A program made the position numbers and the translations under genes. From positions 1 through 63,828 of the forward strand of contig RAYM01000019.1 of NCBI GenBank assembly GCA_003611805.1: DNA of 63,828 nt. The letters are read 5' to 3'. The notes below the pieces were generated by a model. It had not been told where the DNA came from. It searched no databases and saw only the letters and a list, made by a program, of their open reading frames with translations. This DNA comes from a bacterium 1xD42-87. GTDB taxonomy: Bacteria > Bacillota > Clostridia > Lachnospirales > Lachnospiraceae. Below are positions 26,347 to 35,555 of this stretch, piece by piece; within the stretch, counting starts at the first letter, position 1; every line of letters begins with the position of its first letter.

Positions 26347-29121
26347 ATGAAGCACTCACTGGAGAATTTTACAAAAGAGGAAATGGATTATATATGTCGT
26401 TTAATTACGCCCAAGAAGATTCGGATGTATTTTCAGAAAAAGCCTAAGGAATTTACTGCAATTTATCGTGGATTTAGGGCGGAGAAACTTTCAGATAGCG
26501 ATACGATTTCTTGCGTATATAAAAATATTAGGCAACAATTCATTGTATCATTTATTGAGAAAAATATAGAGCAATGGCTGAAAGAAATTCGAGTTTCGAT
26601 AGAGGAACATGAGAAACAGGGGATATCGAAAAGTGAGGCGTTATTGCTGACATTGTCTCAGAGTGTGTTTTCAGGAAATATTGATTTGTTTTTTAAGTGT
26701 ACGGATGAAAATTTTTCGTCAGATTATGTATCAATTATAAAAATAGCATTACAATATTTGGAGCAAAAAAAGAATATTGATGTACTTGCAAATACGGATA
26801 CTAATAATTTAGAAATTAATGAGAAAAGGGGCGAGCTAATATCTCAAAAAGATAAAATAGCTGAATTGTCAAAGACGGCTTCAGAATTGCAAAAAAAGCT
26901 TAATTTAAACGAAAAGATTTATGCAGAGACCGCTGAGTTATTAAAGAATATTACGGTGGAAAAGGAGCAACTGCAGATTAAGCTGGCAGATGCCAATGAA
27001 CAGATACATGTTGCACGTTCAAAATTATCTGCAATGTCAGATGAACTTGAGCATTTTTATCAGCTTGCAAAATTCTCGGATGTTAAAGCTTTTGCTCTTG
27101 ACGACAGTGAGTATAGATTTACGTCGGTGTGTCAAGTTCGTATAAACTCAGTTGGAAAGCTGCGGTTAACACGTATTGCAGATATTAAGAATGGTGAACT
27201 TGTGCGTTTTATGCAAAATGAGGATGCACCGAAATATTTTGAGAATCGGGATTGGCTGTTTTGGAGAGATGGACCATCTGAAGAGGGGGCTATCGGAGTC
27301 TGGAATTGGGATGTTGGCTTCAATAGAAACGATTCTACTACAGATTACGTAATAAGTAGGTATAATGAACACATAATAATAACTGAGATTAAAGAAATTT
27401 TAACTTGTGATTGTATTGATGAGCTGGCTCATTATATTTCCGATAATACGATAGAGATGTTTTCAAAGGTGAAAGTGTTTTTTGCTTTTCGAGATGCTGA
27501 CTATATGTTAAATGGTTTACTATGTAGCGAACAGGATTTTGAAGTAAGCAATGATAAATTGAAGTTAAAAAAATCTATTTATATGTTGCCTCAATTTTTG
27601 ATCCCGGAATCGGATATTTTAAAAATTGGAGAAAAAAAGTATTACAAGTATATGAGCTTTGGAATGCCGCAAAAAATATATCCAATAAAAAATCCGATTG
27701 AGGCGGTTAAAGAATTTGTTTTAGCTCGAGCTACTAATGCAGTGCTACGACAATTGGGATTAAATACTAAAGAAACACAGCATTGCCGAAACTTTCTTAA
27801 AGGATTGCCGGTTGACACACTATACCAGGAAATTTCAGGTGCTTATGTTTGTTCCGAGGATGAGGCAAAAAAATATGTGTCTGACTTTATTTTACAAGCG
27901 GAATCATATTTGTCAGAAAAAGATATAGAAACATTGGTTTTGGCAAAAGCTATAGAGCGAAATGAAGAATTGGTTGCACGGTGTAAGGAATTGTTGACTG
28001 TAGAGTGGGAAAAAGATTATTCGGAAAGACTGCAAACTGCAGAACACCATATGCAGGACATGGATGCAAGCATAGCTTGCAAGAAAGAAGAATTGGAAAA
28101 ATCTAGGATAAACTATAGAGAATTAAAGAATAAGCTACAGTTGATTCAAACTGAAATAAGTGAAAAAGAAACATTGGCTTGTGAGGTTGAGCAAAAGGTG
28201 GCGGGGCGAATTGCTTTGGCGCGAAAAAATGCTGCTGATTTTATTTGTGATATGGCATTTACGTTACCAGGACATATTACTTCGCAACAACAGAGTACAA
28301 TGCTACCCAAGGGAACATATAGAAAGATAAATTCTGTCCCGGAAGAAGAAATAAGTGATATAGATACCTTTGAAGAAGAGTTGGCTGAAAATTTAGAATT
28401 ATCGGGTTATAAGGAACTTGTGGCTGCTGAAATGGCACAGATAATTGTGTTTTGTATAAGTAATCAATTGCCACTTGTTATCAATGAGAATGCAGAGAGG
28501 ATAGCGGACTGTATTTCTGCAATGTTTGGTAATGAAGGTGCTTATGCTGTAACTTTCCCTTTAGGGGAAACTGATTGTAGCAAAATATGTAGTCTGATTG
28601 CTTCTGAAGCTGTGCGAGAATATAATGTATTTTTAATTAATGGTGTGTTCGATGGCTTTACCTTGAATACATATACCGAGTTATTGCAACATTCCATGGA
28701 ATGGGGTGATAATGCTCTGTTGATATTACCTTTAAACGGAATATCAATAGAAATGATTCCTAGTTCCGTTTGGAATCAGGCAATGTTTATTGACGGCGAT
28801 ATAGGTGTTGATACATTCCCAACGAGTGAACTTCATGCTTTTACGACAAAAGTTATATTTAAGGCGGAAGTGGATGATAAAATTTTGAGGGATAAACGGA
28901 AATTGTTGAAACAATTTTCCGGTATTATTAGTAATACTGCATTATTAAATTATTCAAAATTTCTAGCGATGATGAATGAGACTATTGAATCTAGTATAAT
29001 GTTGCGGTTGCAGATCAGCGCATATGCAAAAACAACTGGGAAAACAGATGCGTTTATAGAAGCGTTTACTGCTATGGGGATTGACGTAAAAGAAAATAAA
29101 GAGTTGTCAAAATATATGTGA
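26347..29121 (+). CDS. Large coiled-coil protein with degenerate AAA-like C-terminal domain
   Basis: 924 residues. Residues about 1-150 are a helical domain. Two coiled coils lie at about 160-235 (KTASELQKKLNLNEK) and 560-630. Between them is a globular part with WLFWRDGPSEEGAIGVWNW and KNPIEAVKEFVLARATNAVL. Residues about 690-890 read like a AAA+ fold whose P-loop has decayed: PLVINENAERIADCISAMF stands where GxxGxGKT would be, and YNVFLINGVFDGFTLNTYTELL stands where Walker B would be. It may be a structural partner of the helicase. It sits where Druantia II has DruF/DruG; identity is not proven. Confidence 0.6.
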   Translation: MKHSLENFTKEEMDYICRLITPKKIRMYFQKKPKEFTAIYRGFRAEKLSDSDTISCVYKNIRQQFIVSFIEKNIEQWLKEIRVSIEEHEKQGISKSEALLLTLSQSVFSGNIDLFFKCTDENFSSDYVSIIKIALQYLEQKKNIDVLANTDTNNLEINEKRGELISQKDKIAELSKTASELQKKLNLNEKIYAETAELLKNITVEKEQLQIKLADANEQIHVARSKLSAMSDELEHFYQLAKFSDVKAFALDDSEYRFTSVCQVRINSVGKLRLTRIADIKNGELVRFMQNEDAPKYFENRDWLFWRDGPSEEGAIGVWNWDVGFNRNDSTTDYVISRYNEHIIITEIKEILTCDCIDELAHYISDNTIEMFSKVKVFFAFRDADYMLNGLLCSEQDFEVSNDKLKLKKSIYMLPQFLIPESDILKIGEKKYYKYMSFGMPQKIYPIKNPIEAVKEFVLARATNAVLRQLGLNTKETQHCRNFLKGLPVDTLYQEISGAYVCSEDEAKKYVSDFILQAESYLSEKDIETLVLAKAIERNEELVARCKELLTVEWEKDYSERLQTAEHHMQDMDASIACKKEELEKSRINYRELKNKLQLIQTEISEKETLACEVEQKVAGRIALARKNAADFICDMAFTLPGHITSQQQSTMLPKGTYRKINSVPEEEISDIDTFEEELAENLELSGYKELVAAEMAQIIVFCISNQLPLVINENAERIADCISAMFGNEGAYAVTFPLGETDCSKICSLIASEAVREYNVFLINGVFDGFTLNTYTELLQHSMEWGDNALLILPLNGISIEMIPSSVWNQAMFIDGDIGVDTFPTSELHAFTTKVIFKAEVDDKILRDKRKLLKQFSGIISNTALLNYSKFLAMMNETIESSIMLRLQISAYAKTTGKTDAFIEAFTAMGIDVKENKELSKYM

Positions 29122-29131
29122 GGTATAATGA

Positions 29132-30157
29132 GTGGAAGATGTGATTCTTTGTACTATGGCAGAGGACTTAGGCGTATCGAAGTATTTAAATGAGTCGGAG
29201 ATTCAATATGCGGCAAGAACTTTGTATTCTGCACTGGCATGCTGGATAAAGGCTGTTGCTTTAGAACAACCAATTACGAGTATTGATCAGGTAAATATAG
29301 GAGTAAGCAGACGACATATAACTGATAAGTGCACTCGAATTTTGGAAGAAATGTTAAAACGGAATCCAGAGTTAAAAACATGGTTTCACATGATATCGAA
29401 AGAGGATAACCCAATAGCGTTAATTCGGAGGCGCTTAATTCATACTGGGGATTTACTTAATGTTGGATTTGATACAAATGTGACACTTTCGGATAAGAAA
29501 ATCGTTTGCCTGTCTGATAATGTAAAATGGTTAAAAGGAGAGATTCTTATAGCTGATGCGCAGTATTCAGGAATCTCTGTTTTAAATTATACGGCAAATA
29601 GAATTGATTGTGCGGAGACCATAATAGATGATTCAGTAACTTGGTTTAGTGAATATCTTAAAAGGGCTTGGTGGAAATGTGACGTTTTGCCAGATGATGG
29701 AATTCAATACTTTGATGCTTATAAAAAAGCACAGAATAATTATTTGTGCTGGCAGGCTGTTTTCCCTAAACTGATTGATGGAGTTGTACTAGCTAGGCGT
29801 AGTGTAAATAAGTATGGATATGAGTATTTTTTCATAAAACAGCAGGAAGGAATATTCATTCATCGAATAGACCCTTTTTTACAGAAAATAGGGGAACATA
29901 GGCGTTTTATGATAGTATTACGGTGTTTGGCTCACAATAATATTCCGGCTAATGTTACAATGTATCAGGACCATATTCATGTAAAATTGCATGCACATTT
30001 GCCACAAACGGAAAAATATTTATTAGAATCATATGCATGGCCTTTCAATAGAATAGATGACGAACTTGAATGGGACATGCCTGAATATGTATGGCAATAT
30101 ATTAGTAGATATTTTAGGAAATTGGGATTAGCGTTAAGGGAGGATACAGGTGGATAA
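29132..30157 (+). CDS. Unknown defence-operon protein, 341 residues
   Basis: Not recognised. It begins with a helical region (NESEIQYAARTLYSALACWIKAV) and a segment with NIGVSRRHITDKCTRILEEML. A central beta-rich part follows, and a C-terminus with IPANVTMYQDHIHVKLHAHLPQTEKYLLESYAWP. The start is a GTG at 29132 with AGG eight bases upstream; an ATG at 29156 is an alternative. It lies ten bases after the preceding stop and overlaps the helicase start by eight bases, so it is an integral part of the operon. By position it could be DruG. Confidence 0.6.
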   Translation: MEDVILCTMAEDLGVSKYLNESEIQYAARTLYSALACWIKAVALEQPITSIDQVNIGVSRRHITDKCTRILEEMLKRNPELKTWFHMISKEDNPIALIRRRLIHTGDLLNVGFDTNVTLSDKKIVCLSDNVKWLKGEILIADAQYSGISVLNYTANRIDCAETIIDDSVTWFSEYLKRAWWKCDVLPDDGIQYFDAYKKAQNNYLCWQAVFPKLIDGVVLARRSVNKYGYEYFFIKQQEGIFIHRIDPFLQKIGEHRRFMIVLRCLAHNNIPANVTMYQDHIHVKLHAHLPQTEKYLLESYAWPFNRIDDELEWDMPEYVWQYISRYFRKLGLALREDTGG

Positions 30158-33100
30158 GTACAGTGTAAAAAGCACTAATGATGTCATAAGAAACAAGATG
30201 ATTGATTATATTAATACAGTGTATCTGGGGAAGAATGATGCTCTTCGTAATGTTTGTGAACATGAAATCAAAAAACAGGGGGTATTATATCAAGAGCCAT
30301 ATATTGAGGCCAATCATGCATATTTAACAATAAAGAATGGGATTGAACGATCAAAGCTAGGTGATGATGTTAAAAGAATATTGGGGAGTATGGCAGAAAG
30401 AAATTTAGGAGTTTTCAAAAACCCGTATAAGCATCAGATTGATTCGCTGGAAGCGTTTTATCAAGGAAAGGATTTGTTTGTAGCTACCGGAACCGGATCT
30501 GGAAAGACAGAATGTTTTATGTGGCCTATGGTAAGCCAATTGGTTCTTGAACAGCTTCATTCTTCTGAAACGTGGAGAAAAAGAGGTGTACGAGCAATTG
30601 TTCTATATCCAATGAACGCATTAGTTTCAGATCAGCTAGGCAGATTGCGGCGTATGATTGGAAATGATAGCAATGGATTTCATAGTCTGATTCATGAATT
30701 AGCTCCTGGTAGTAGAGTGCCTCAATTCGGTATGTATACTGGCAGGACGCCATATCCGGGAGCGCCTGATAAGGGTGCAAATATGGAACTTGCTGATACA
30801 ATGGATAAGGATATTCTTCAACAGTCAGATATAGTAAAAGAAAAATTGCATGAACTCGGTAAGTATCCTTCGAAAAAGGACTTGAGTATTTTTGTGGAGC
30901 GGCTAAAAAATAATGAAGCATATTTGACTGATCCAGAAGATGCAGAATTAATTACGCGTCAAGAAATGCATCGTTATTGCCCGGATATTTTGATTACAAA
31001 TTATTCCATGCTTGAGTATATGCTGATGCGACCAATAGAAAGAAATATTTGGGATGAAACTAGAAAGTGGTTAGAAAGTAATTCCGATAATAAATTGTTG
31101 TTTGTTATGGATGAAGCACATATGTATCGAGGTTCGGCAGGTGGGGAAGTCGCACTTCTTGTAAGAAGAGTGCTGCATAAATTGAGGATTAGTAGGAAGC
31201 GTGTGCAATTTATTCTTACAAGTGCAAGTGTGCCGACGGGAAACGGGAATGAAGAGATGATATATAAATTTGCCTGTGATTTAAGTGCTCAGGTAAAAAA
31301 TGAAAACAATTTTGTCCTCATTAAAGGAACTGAAGAAGAAGCGCGGGTAAATGGGATTGAATTTGAACCTGAAATACTGGAAGATTATGATATTGACACA
31401 TTACAGAAATCATGGGAAGAGAAAAGTATTGCTATTCGAAAATTTGCTAAACTTGTAGGATTTGACTTGTCTTGTGATTTTACAAATGAAAAGTCTGTTG
31501 AGCCTTGGCTTTTTAGTGCCTTAAATAATTGTAATCCAATGTTACGAATTATGGAAAAAACACGTGGGCAGGCAACTAGTCTTAAAGAACTTGCACAGTA
31601 TGTATTCCCAAATTCGGATTTCGCAGCAGCAGAAAAGGCAGTTAGTGTCTTGCTTGCGATTGCGCCTTTTGCAAAAAACGAAGAGGGAAGTGTCTTATAT
31701 CCTGCTCGTTTGCACATGATGTTTCGTGGATTGCAGGGTTTATATGCTTGCGCTAATCCTAATTGCACACAAGTAAATCACGACTATTCTAAGTTGGGAT
31801 TTGGAAAGATTTATCTGAATAAATTAAGTACAAGATGTAAATGCGGCGGGATGATTTATGAGTTGGTAAATGAACGTGCTTGTGGAGCCCTATTTATAAA
31901 GGGGTTTATAGATGTTTCGGAGGATGATAATCCTTTTGTCTGGAATGAAACAGGGGTACATTTTTCAGAAAGCTTAAAAGAAGTGCATTTTTATGTGATT
32001 CCAGATAATGATGGATTTAAACGGAAAAGTAATACCAAAATTGCGTGGCTTAACACTATTTCTGGACGCCTAGATACTTTTCATGATCACACAGGAGAAG
32101 AAGGATATTTGTATGTTGTGTATAGTGATGATGTGGTCGCTGGGCGTCCCGATATTTGGACATTTAAGACCTGCCCAAAGTGTGAGAAAATGCACTTTAT
32201 GGCAACTGACTTTGTAACCAAAGGAAATGAGCCGTTTTTTAATTTAGTATCCGAACAGTTTTATGTACAACCACCAGTGCCTAATAACAATTCGGTAAAT
32301 GAAGGGCGGAAGGTTTTATTATTTTCTGATAGTAGGCAGAGAGCAGCCGTGCTTGCCAAAGATTTAACCCGTGCGGCAGATGAGGATGCAATGAAGAAAG
32401 CACTCACTGTGGCGGCACATGAACTACAAATTTGGGCAGAACAGAAAAATGAAAGCCCCACCCTTGATGTACTTTATGTCTTTTTCTTAAAGGTTGCATA
32501 TCAGAAGAATCTCAGGTTTTTCTATGGTAATAATGAGGAAAAATTATTAAATGACTTGAAAGAAATGGGTAATATATATGAGAGAAAGGGAGATAAAATA
32601 AAATACATTACTGCAGCAGAGAAACGCTTCGGACATAGACCGGAACAATATAGTGAACATTTGCTTCGACAGTTATGTAGCAATTTCCGATCTTTAACTG
32701 ATGTAGGACTTTGCTGGATTGAACCTTGCGATATAGATGATGGCATAGTTGATAGTATGTTTGAAGATATTGAAGCGGCATTAGATACTGCGGATGTCAA
32801 TATGCCGATAGAGGAATTTAAAATTCTATTTGCGGCATGGGCGATGGAGATAATGACATCTGAATATGCTATAGGGAGTGATGTTGATGATGAAGTGAGG
32901 AAAAATATTACATCCTATCGTCAAAGATTAGGCGTTGAGAATGAAAGCGATTTACCTCCGAGAATCAAAAAAATGCTTGTGGGGCATGGCTACACTAACG
33001 ATCAGATTGGCATCATTACAAAACAGCTTTCGCGATATTTGTCTCCAGGTGTGCATACATCCTCCATGTATTTAAATATGAAGTTGATAACACTTCGCTT

Positions 33101-35396
33101 TGGTGAAGATCATGAATGGTATAAATGTCCAAGGTGTAGTGGCATATTTCCATTCATCTTATGGGGAAAATGTGTGCGCTGTGGCAAGGGAATGCCCAGA
33201 GTTATGTCTCCAGAGGATTTTGGGAGTGTCAATTTTTGGAGAATGCCTGTTCTTAGAGCTGTACATGGTGATCCGCAGGCGATGATGACGCGAATCAATA
33301 CAGAGGAGCATACAGCACAACTTTCTCATAAAGATCAGCGGCAAAAGACATGGTCAACAACGGAGGATTTTGAAATGAGATTTCAGAATGTTTATGTCAA
33401 TAATGATCGGCCGGTTGATGTTTTGAGTTGCACTACGACTATGGAAGTTGGAATTGATATTGGATCTTTGACTGCTGTGGGATTAAGAAATATTCCTCCA
33501 ATGCGCGAAAATTATCAGCAACGGGCTGGTCGCGCGGGAAGACGTAGTGCAGCAATATCAACAATTGTTACTTATACTGATAATAGACCTCATGACAGTT
33601 ATTATTTTCATAATCCTCAAAAGATTATTTCAGGAACCCCAAGAATACCATGGATTGATGTGAATAATAAGAAGTTAGCATATCGCCATTGTAATGTGAT
33701 ATTTACAACAGAATTTTTTGAAATGCTAGGTCTTGGCGCAGATGAGATGGATGTTTGTGACTTCTTTAATTTGCACTATGATAATTTTGTATCTTTTGTT
33801 GAAAAAAAGGGTATAGATGACCTCGAAGGTGATATACTGATTCCTGATAAATTAGAGTTTAACTTTGGTGAGTATAAAACGACTTTTTTGTCACAGTTCA
33901 GCGTTTTAAAAAAGCAAGTGGAAGAATTTCCAGAAGAATATAAGGATGATGAAAACAATGAGAAGAGCATTCTTGATACATTGCTTGAAAGTGGGATGTT
34001 TCCCACATATTCTTTCCCGAAGGATGTCGTAGGATTTTATGTTGAAAATGCGAAAGGTTCAGCTATAGACCAAAAACCGGATCGAGCATTGGAAGTTGCA
34101 ATAAGTGAATATGCCCCGGGACGTTTGGTAGTAATTAATAAAACTACTTATAAATCTGGAGGCATTTATAGTTTTCACTCAAAGTTTAGAACAGATGAAC
34201 AAGAGCATCCTGCAAGACCTTTTTTTGAAAGCCGTGAATATTTTAAACCAATGTATTATTGTGATGATAGCGCGTGTAATTGGATGGGATTGGATAATCA
34301 AAAAAGATGTCCATTTTGTGGCAAGACAACCATTAAACAACATAATTTATTGAAACCATGGGGATTTGCCCCGCTTGAAGGTAAATATACTAAAGAAGCA
34401 GATGCAGAGGCAGAAATGACTTATGCTGAGGAACCATGCTATTCAATTACCCCGAAGGAATCTGAAATGGTGGTGGCAGAAGGATTTGATAATTTACGAT
34501 ATTCTATGCGGTCTGGTGATCCGCTCTTGATATTAAACAAGGGGCCAAAATCTGCTGGCTTTATGGTGTGTAGAGATTGTGGGGCTGCTATTCCTGGTGA
34601 TGATGTGACAAGTCTCCGGCACATATGGAAACCGTATAGACATCCTCATATGTCTTATAATTGTAGTCATCAAGTAGTGGAAAATACATATTTAGGAAAT
34701 CAGTTTAGAACTGATATGGTAGTATATGAAATTGCACTTGGGGTTAATCAAATTAACGTTGCAGCAGACGGTTTGTGGATTCGTAGGGCAGGGCAGACTT
34801 TAGCAGAAGCAATGACGCTTGCTGGAGGCAGACTGCTTGATATAGAGTTTAATGAGATTAAGAGCGGATATCGGTTAAGATATTCGCCGGAGAATCAAAA
34901 GGCTTTTATCGATATATTTCTTTTTGATAGTCTATCCAGTGGCGCTGGATATTGCTCTGCATTGGCGAAGCGGACGGATGAGTTAATGAAAAGGACGAGA
35001 GATATATTGGAAGATTGTCCGGCAGCTTGTGATAGCGCATGTCATGAATGTTTAATGCACTATTGGAATCAGCGTGTACATGGACTGCTTGATAGGCATG
35101 CAGCGCTTGACCTTATAAATTGGTGCAGGAATTCGGAATTGCCGACTGCTTTGAGTTATAAGGTGCAGGATGAATTGTTAAAGCCTTTGAATGCACTTGG
35201 CGCGGAGTTTCACATTATTGGGGATGGATACAAGCATTACGTTAAGAGTAAGGATAGGCAACGTGAAATTATTGCTTATCCTGCAATGTGGAATGAAAAA
35301 AATCCTTTACTTGCTGCTAATGCTATTGCTATATCAGATAAGTACTTGAAATATGCATTACCAAAAGTGGATTCAATAATCCGCATGGAGATTTAG
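30150..35396 (+). CDS. druE: Large DEAH-box helicase with DUF1998-type C-terminus (DruE-like)
   Basis: 1,748 residues. Superfamily 2 motifs are in order: Q-like HQIDSLEAF, Walker A ATGTGSGKT (about 112-120), YPMNALVSDQLGRLRRM, DEAH at 321-324, TSAS at 357-360, TTTMEVGIDIGSL, and motif VI QQRAGRAGRR starting at 1123. The C-terminus has the DUF1998-type cluster with cysteines at 1623, 1627, 1631 and 1634 followed by YWNQRVHGLLDRHAA. Five or more further CxxC pairs (for example CPKCEKMHF, CPRCSGIFPF, CPFCGK, CRDCGAAIPG) suggest several zinc ribbons. DruE proteins of Druantia have this size and layout. A GTG start at 30150 follows GGGAGGA and overlaps the previous stop. Confidence 0.75.
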   Translation: MDKYSVKSTNDVIRNKMIDYINTVYLGKNDALRNVCEHEIKKQGVLYQEPYIEANHAYLTIKNGIERSKLGDDVKRILGSMAERNLGVFKNPYKHQIDSLEAFYQGKDLFVATGTGSGKTECFMWPMVSQLVLEQLHSSETWRKRGVRAIVLYPMNALVSDQLGRLRRMIGNDSNGFHSLIHELAPGSRVPQFGMYTGRTPYPGAPDKGANMELADTMDKDILQQSDIVKEKLHELGKYPSKKDLSIFVERLKNNEAYLTDPEDAELITRQEMHRYCPDILITNYSMLEYMLMRPIERNIWDETRKWLESNSDNKLLFVMDEAHMYRGSAGGEVALLVRRVLHKLRISRKRVQFILTSASVPTGNGNEEMIYKFACDLSAQVKNENNFVLIKGTEEEARVNGIEFEPEILEDYDIDTLQKSWEEKSIAIRKFAKLVGFDLSCDFTNEKSVEPWLFSALNNCNPMLRIMEKTRGQATSLKELAQYVFPNSDFAAAEKAVSVLLAIAPFAKNEEGSVLYPARLHMMFRGLQGLYACANPNCTQVNHDYSKLGFGKIYLNKLSTRCKCGGMIYELVNERACGALFIKGFIDVSEDDNPFVWNETGVHFSESLKEVHFYVIPDNDGFKRKSNTKIAWLNTISGRLDTFHDHTGEEGYLYVVYSDDVVAGRPDIWTFKTCPKCEKMHFMATDFVTKGNEPFFNLVSEQFYVQPPVPNNNSVNEGRKVLLFSDSRQRAAVLAKDLTRAADEDAMKKALTVAAHELQIWAEQKNESPTLDVLYVFFLKVAYQKNLRFFYGNNEEKLLNDLKEMGNIYERKGDKIKYITAAEKRFGHRPEQYSEHLLRQLCSNFRSLTDVGLCWIEPCDIDDGIVDSMFEDIEAALDTADVNMPIEEFKILFAAWAMEIMTSEYAIGSDVDDEVRKNITSYRQRLGVENESDLPPRIKKMLVGHGYTNDQIGIITKQLSRYLSPGVHTSSMYLNMKLITLRFGEDHEWYKCPRCSGIFPFILWGKCVRCGKGMPRVMSPEDFGSVNFWRMPVLRAVHGDPQAMMTRINTEEHTAQLSHKDQRQKTWSTTEDFEMRFQNVYVNNDRPVDVLSCTTTMEVGIDIGSLTAVGLRNIPPMRENYQQRAGRAGRRSAAISTIVTYTDNRPHDSYYFHNPQKIISGTPRIPWIDVNNKKLAYRHCNVIFTTEFFEMLGLGADEMDVCDFFNLHYDNFVSFVEKKGIDDLEGDILIPDKLEFNFGEYKTTFLSQFSVLKKQVEEFPEEYKDDENNEKSILDTLLESGMFPTYSFPKDVVGFYVENAKGSAIDQKPDRALEVAISEYAPGRLVVINKTTYKSGGIYSFHSKFRTDEQEHPARPFFESREYFKPMYYCDDSACNWMGLDNQKRCPFCGKTTIKQHNLLKPWGFAPLEGKYTKEADAEAEMTYAEEPCYSITPKESEMVVAEGFDNLRYSMRSGDPLLILNKGPKSAGFMVCRDCGAAIPGDDVTSLRHIWKPYRHPHMSYNCSHQVVENTYLGNQFRTDMVVYEIALGVNQINVAADGLWIRRAGQTLAEAMTLAGGRLLDIEFNEIKSGYRLRYSPENQKAFIDIFLFDSLSSGAGYCSALAKRTDELMKRTRDILEDCPAACDSACHECLMHYWNQRVHGLLDRHAALDLINWCRNSELPTALSYKVQDELLKPLNALGAEFHIIGDGYKHYVKSKDRQREIIAYPAMWNEKNPLLAANAIAISDKYLKYALPKVDSIIRMEI

Positions 35397-35457
35397 TGTG
35401 CATGTAACCTATATTTATTACTAAGTTTAGTAAGAGATTCTGTTTCTCCATATTTTG

Positions 35458-35466
35458 TGATATGAT
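35458..35466 (+). promoter_or_regulatory. Extended -10 promoter of pyk
   Basis: TGA directly before TATGAT (35461-35466) makes an extended -10 box; the -35 is weak. It lies 90 bases before the pyk ATG and so survives the adjacent island. Confidence 0.55.
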
Positions 35467-35555
35467 AAAAAATATATAGGATGAAAGAGGATAATTTGGC
35501 GTAAAATAGGGTTTAGGAATGCAGGCAAGTGCAGGAGCAGAGAACGGAGGTAAGA

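Larger units (their letters stand above)
22752..35396 (+). other. Druantia type II-like defence operon with a PmeII endonuclease
   Basis: Six genes on one strand with overlaps or gaps of at most about 40 bases and one strong promoter: C5-cytosine methyltransferase, PmeII-like endonuclease, zinc-finger protein, coiled-coil/AAA-like protein, 341-residue unknown, and a 1,748-residue helicase with a DUF1998-type end. Druantia type II is described as DruM (cytosine methylase), DruF, DruG, DruE (large helicase with DUF1998). The first and last genes fit. The endonuclease and one extra middle gene go beyond that set. The block is AT-rich compared with both flanks. DISARM was considered but its separate DrmB and the phospholipase D-like DrmC are missing. 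Confidence 0.6.

Noticed and set aside
22752..35396. Reading the operon as DISARM
   Set aside because: A methyltransferase and a helicase fit DISARM class 2, but no separate DUF1998 protein (DrmB) and no phospholipase D-like DrmC are present; the DUF1998-type part is fused to one very large helicase, as in DruE.
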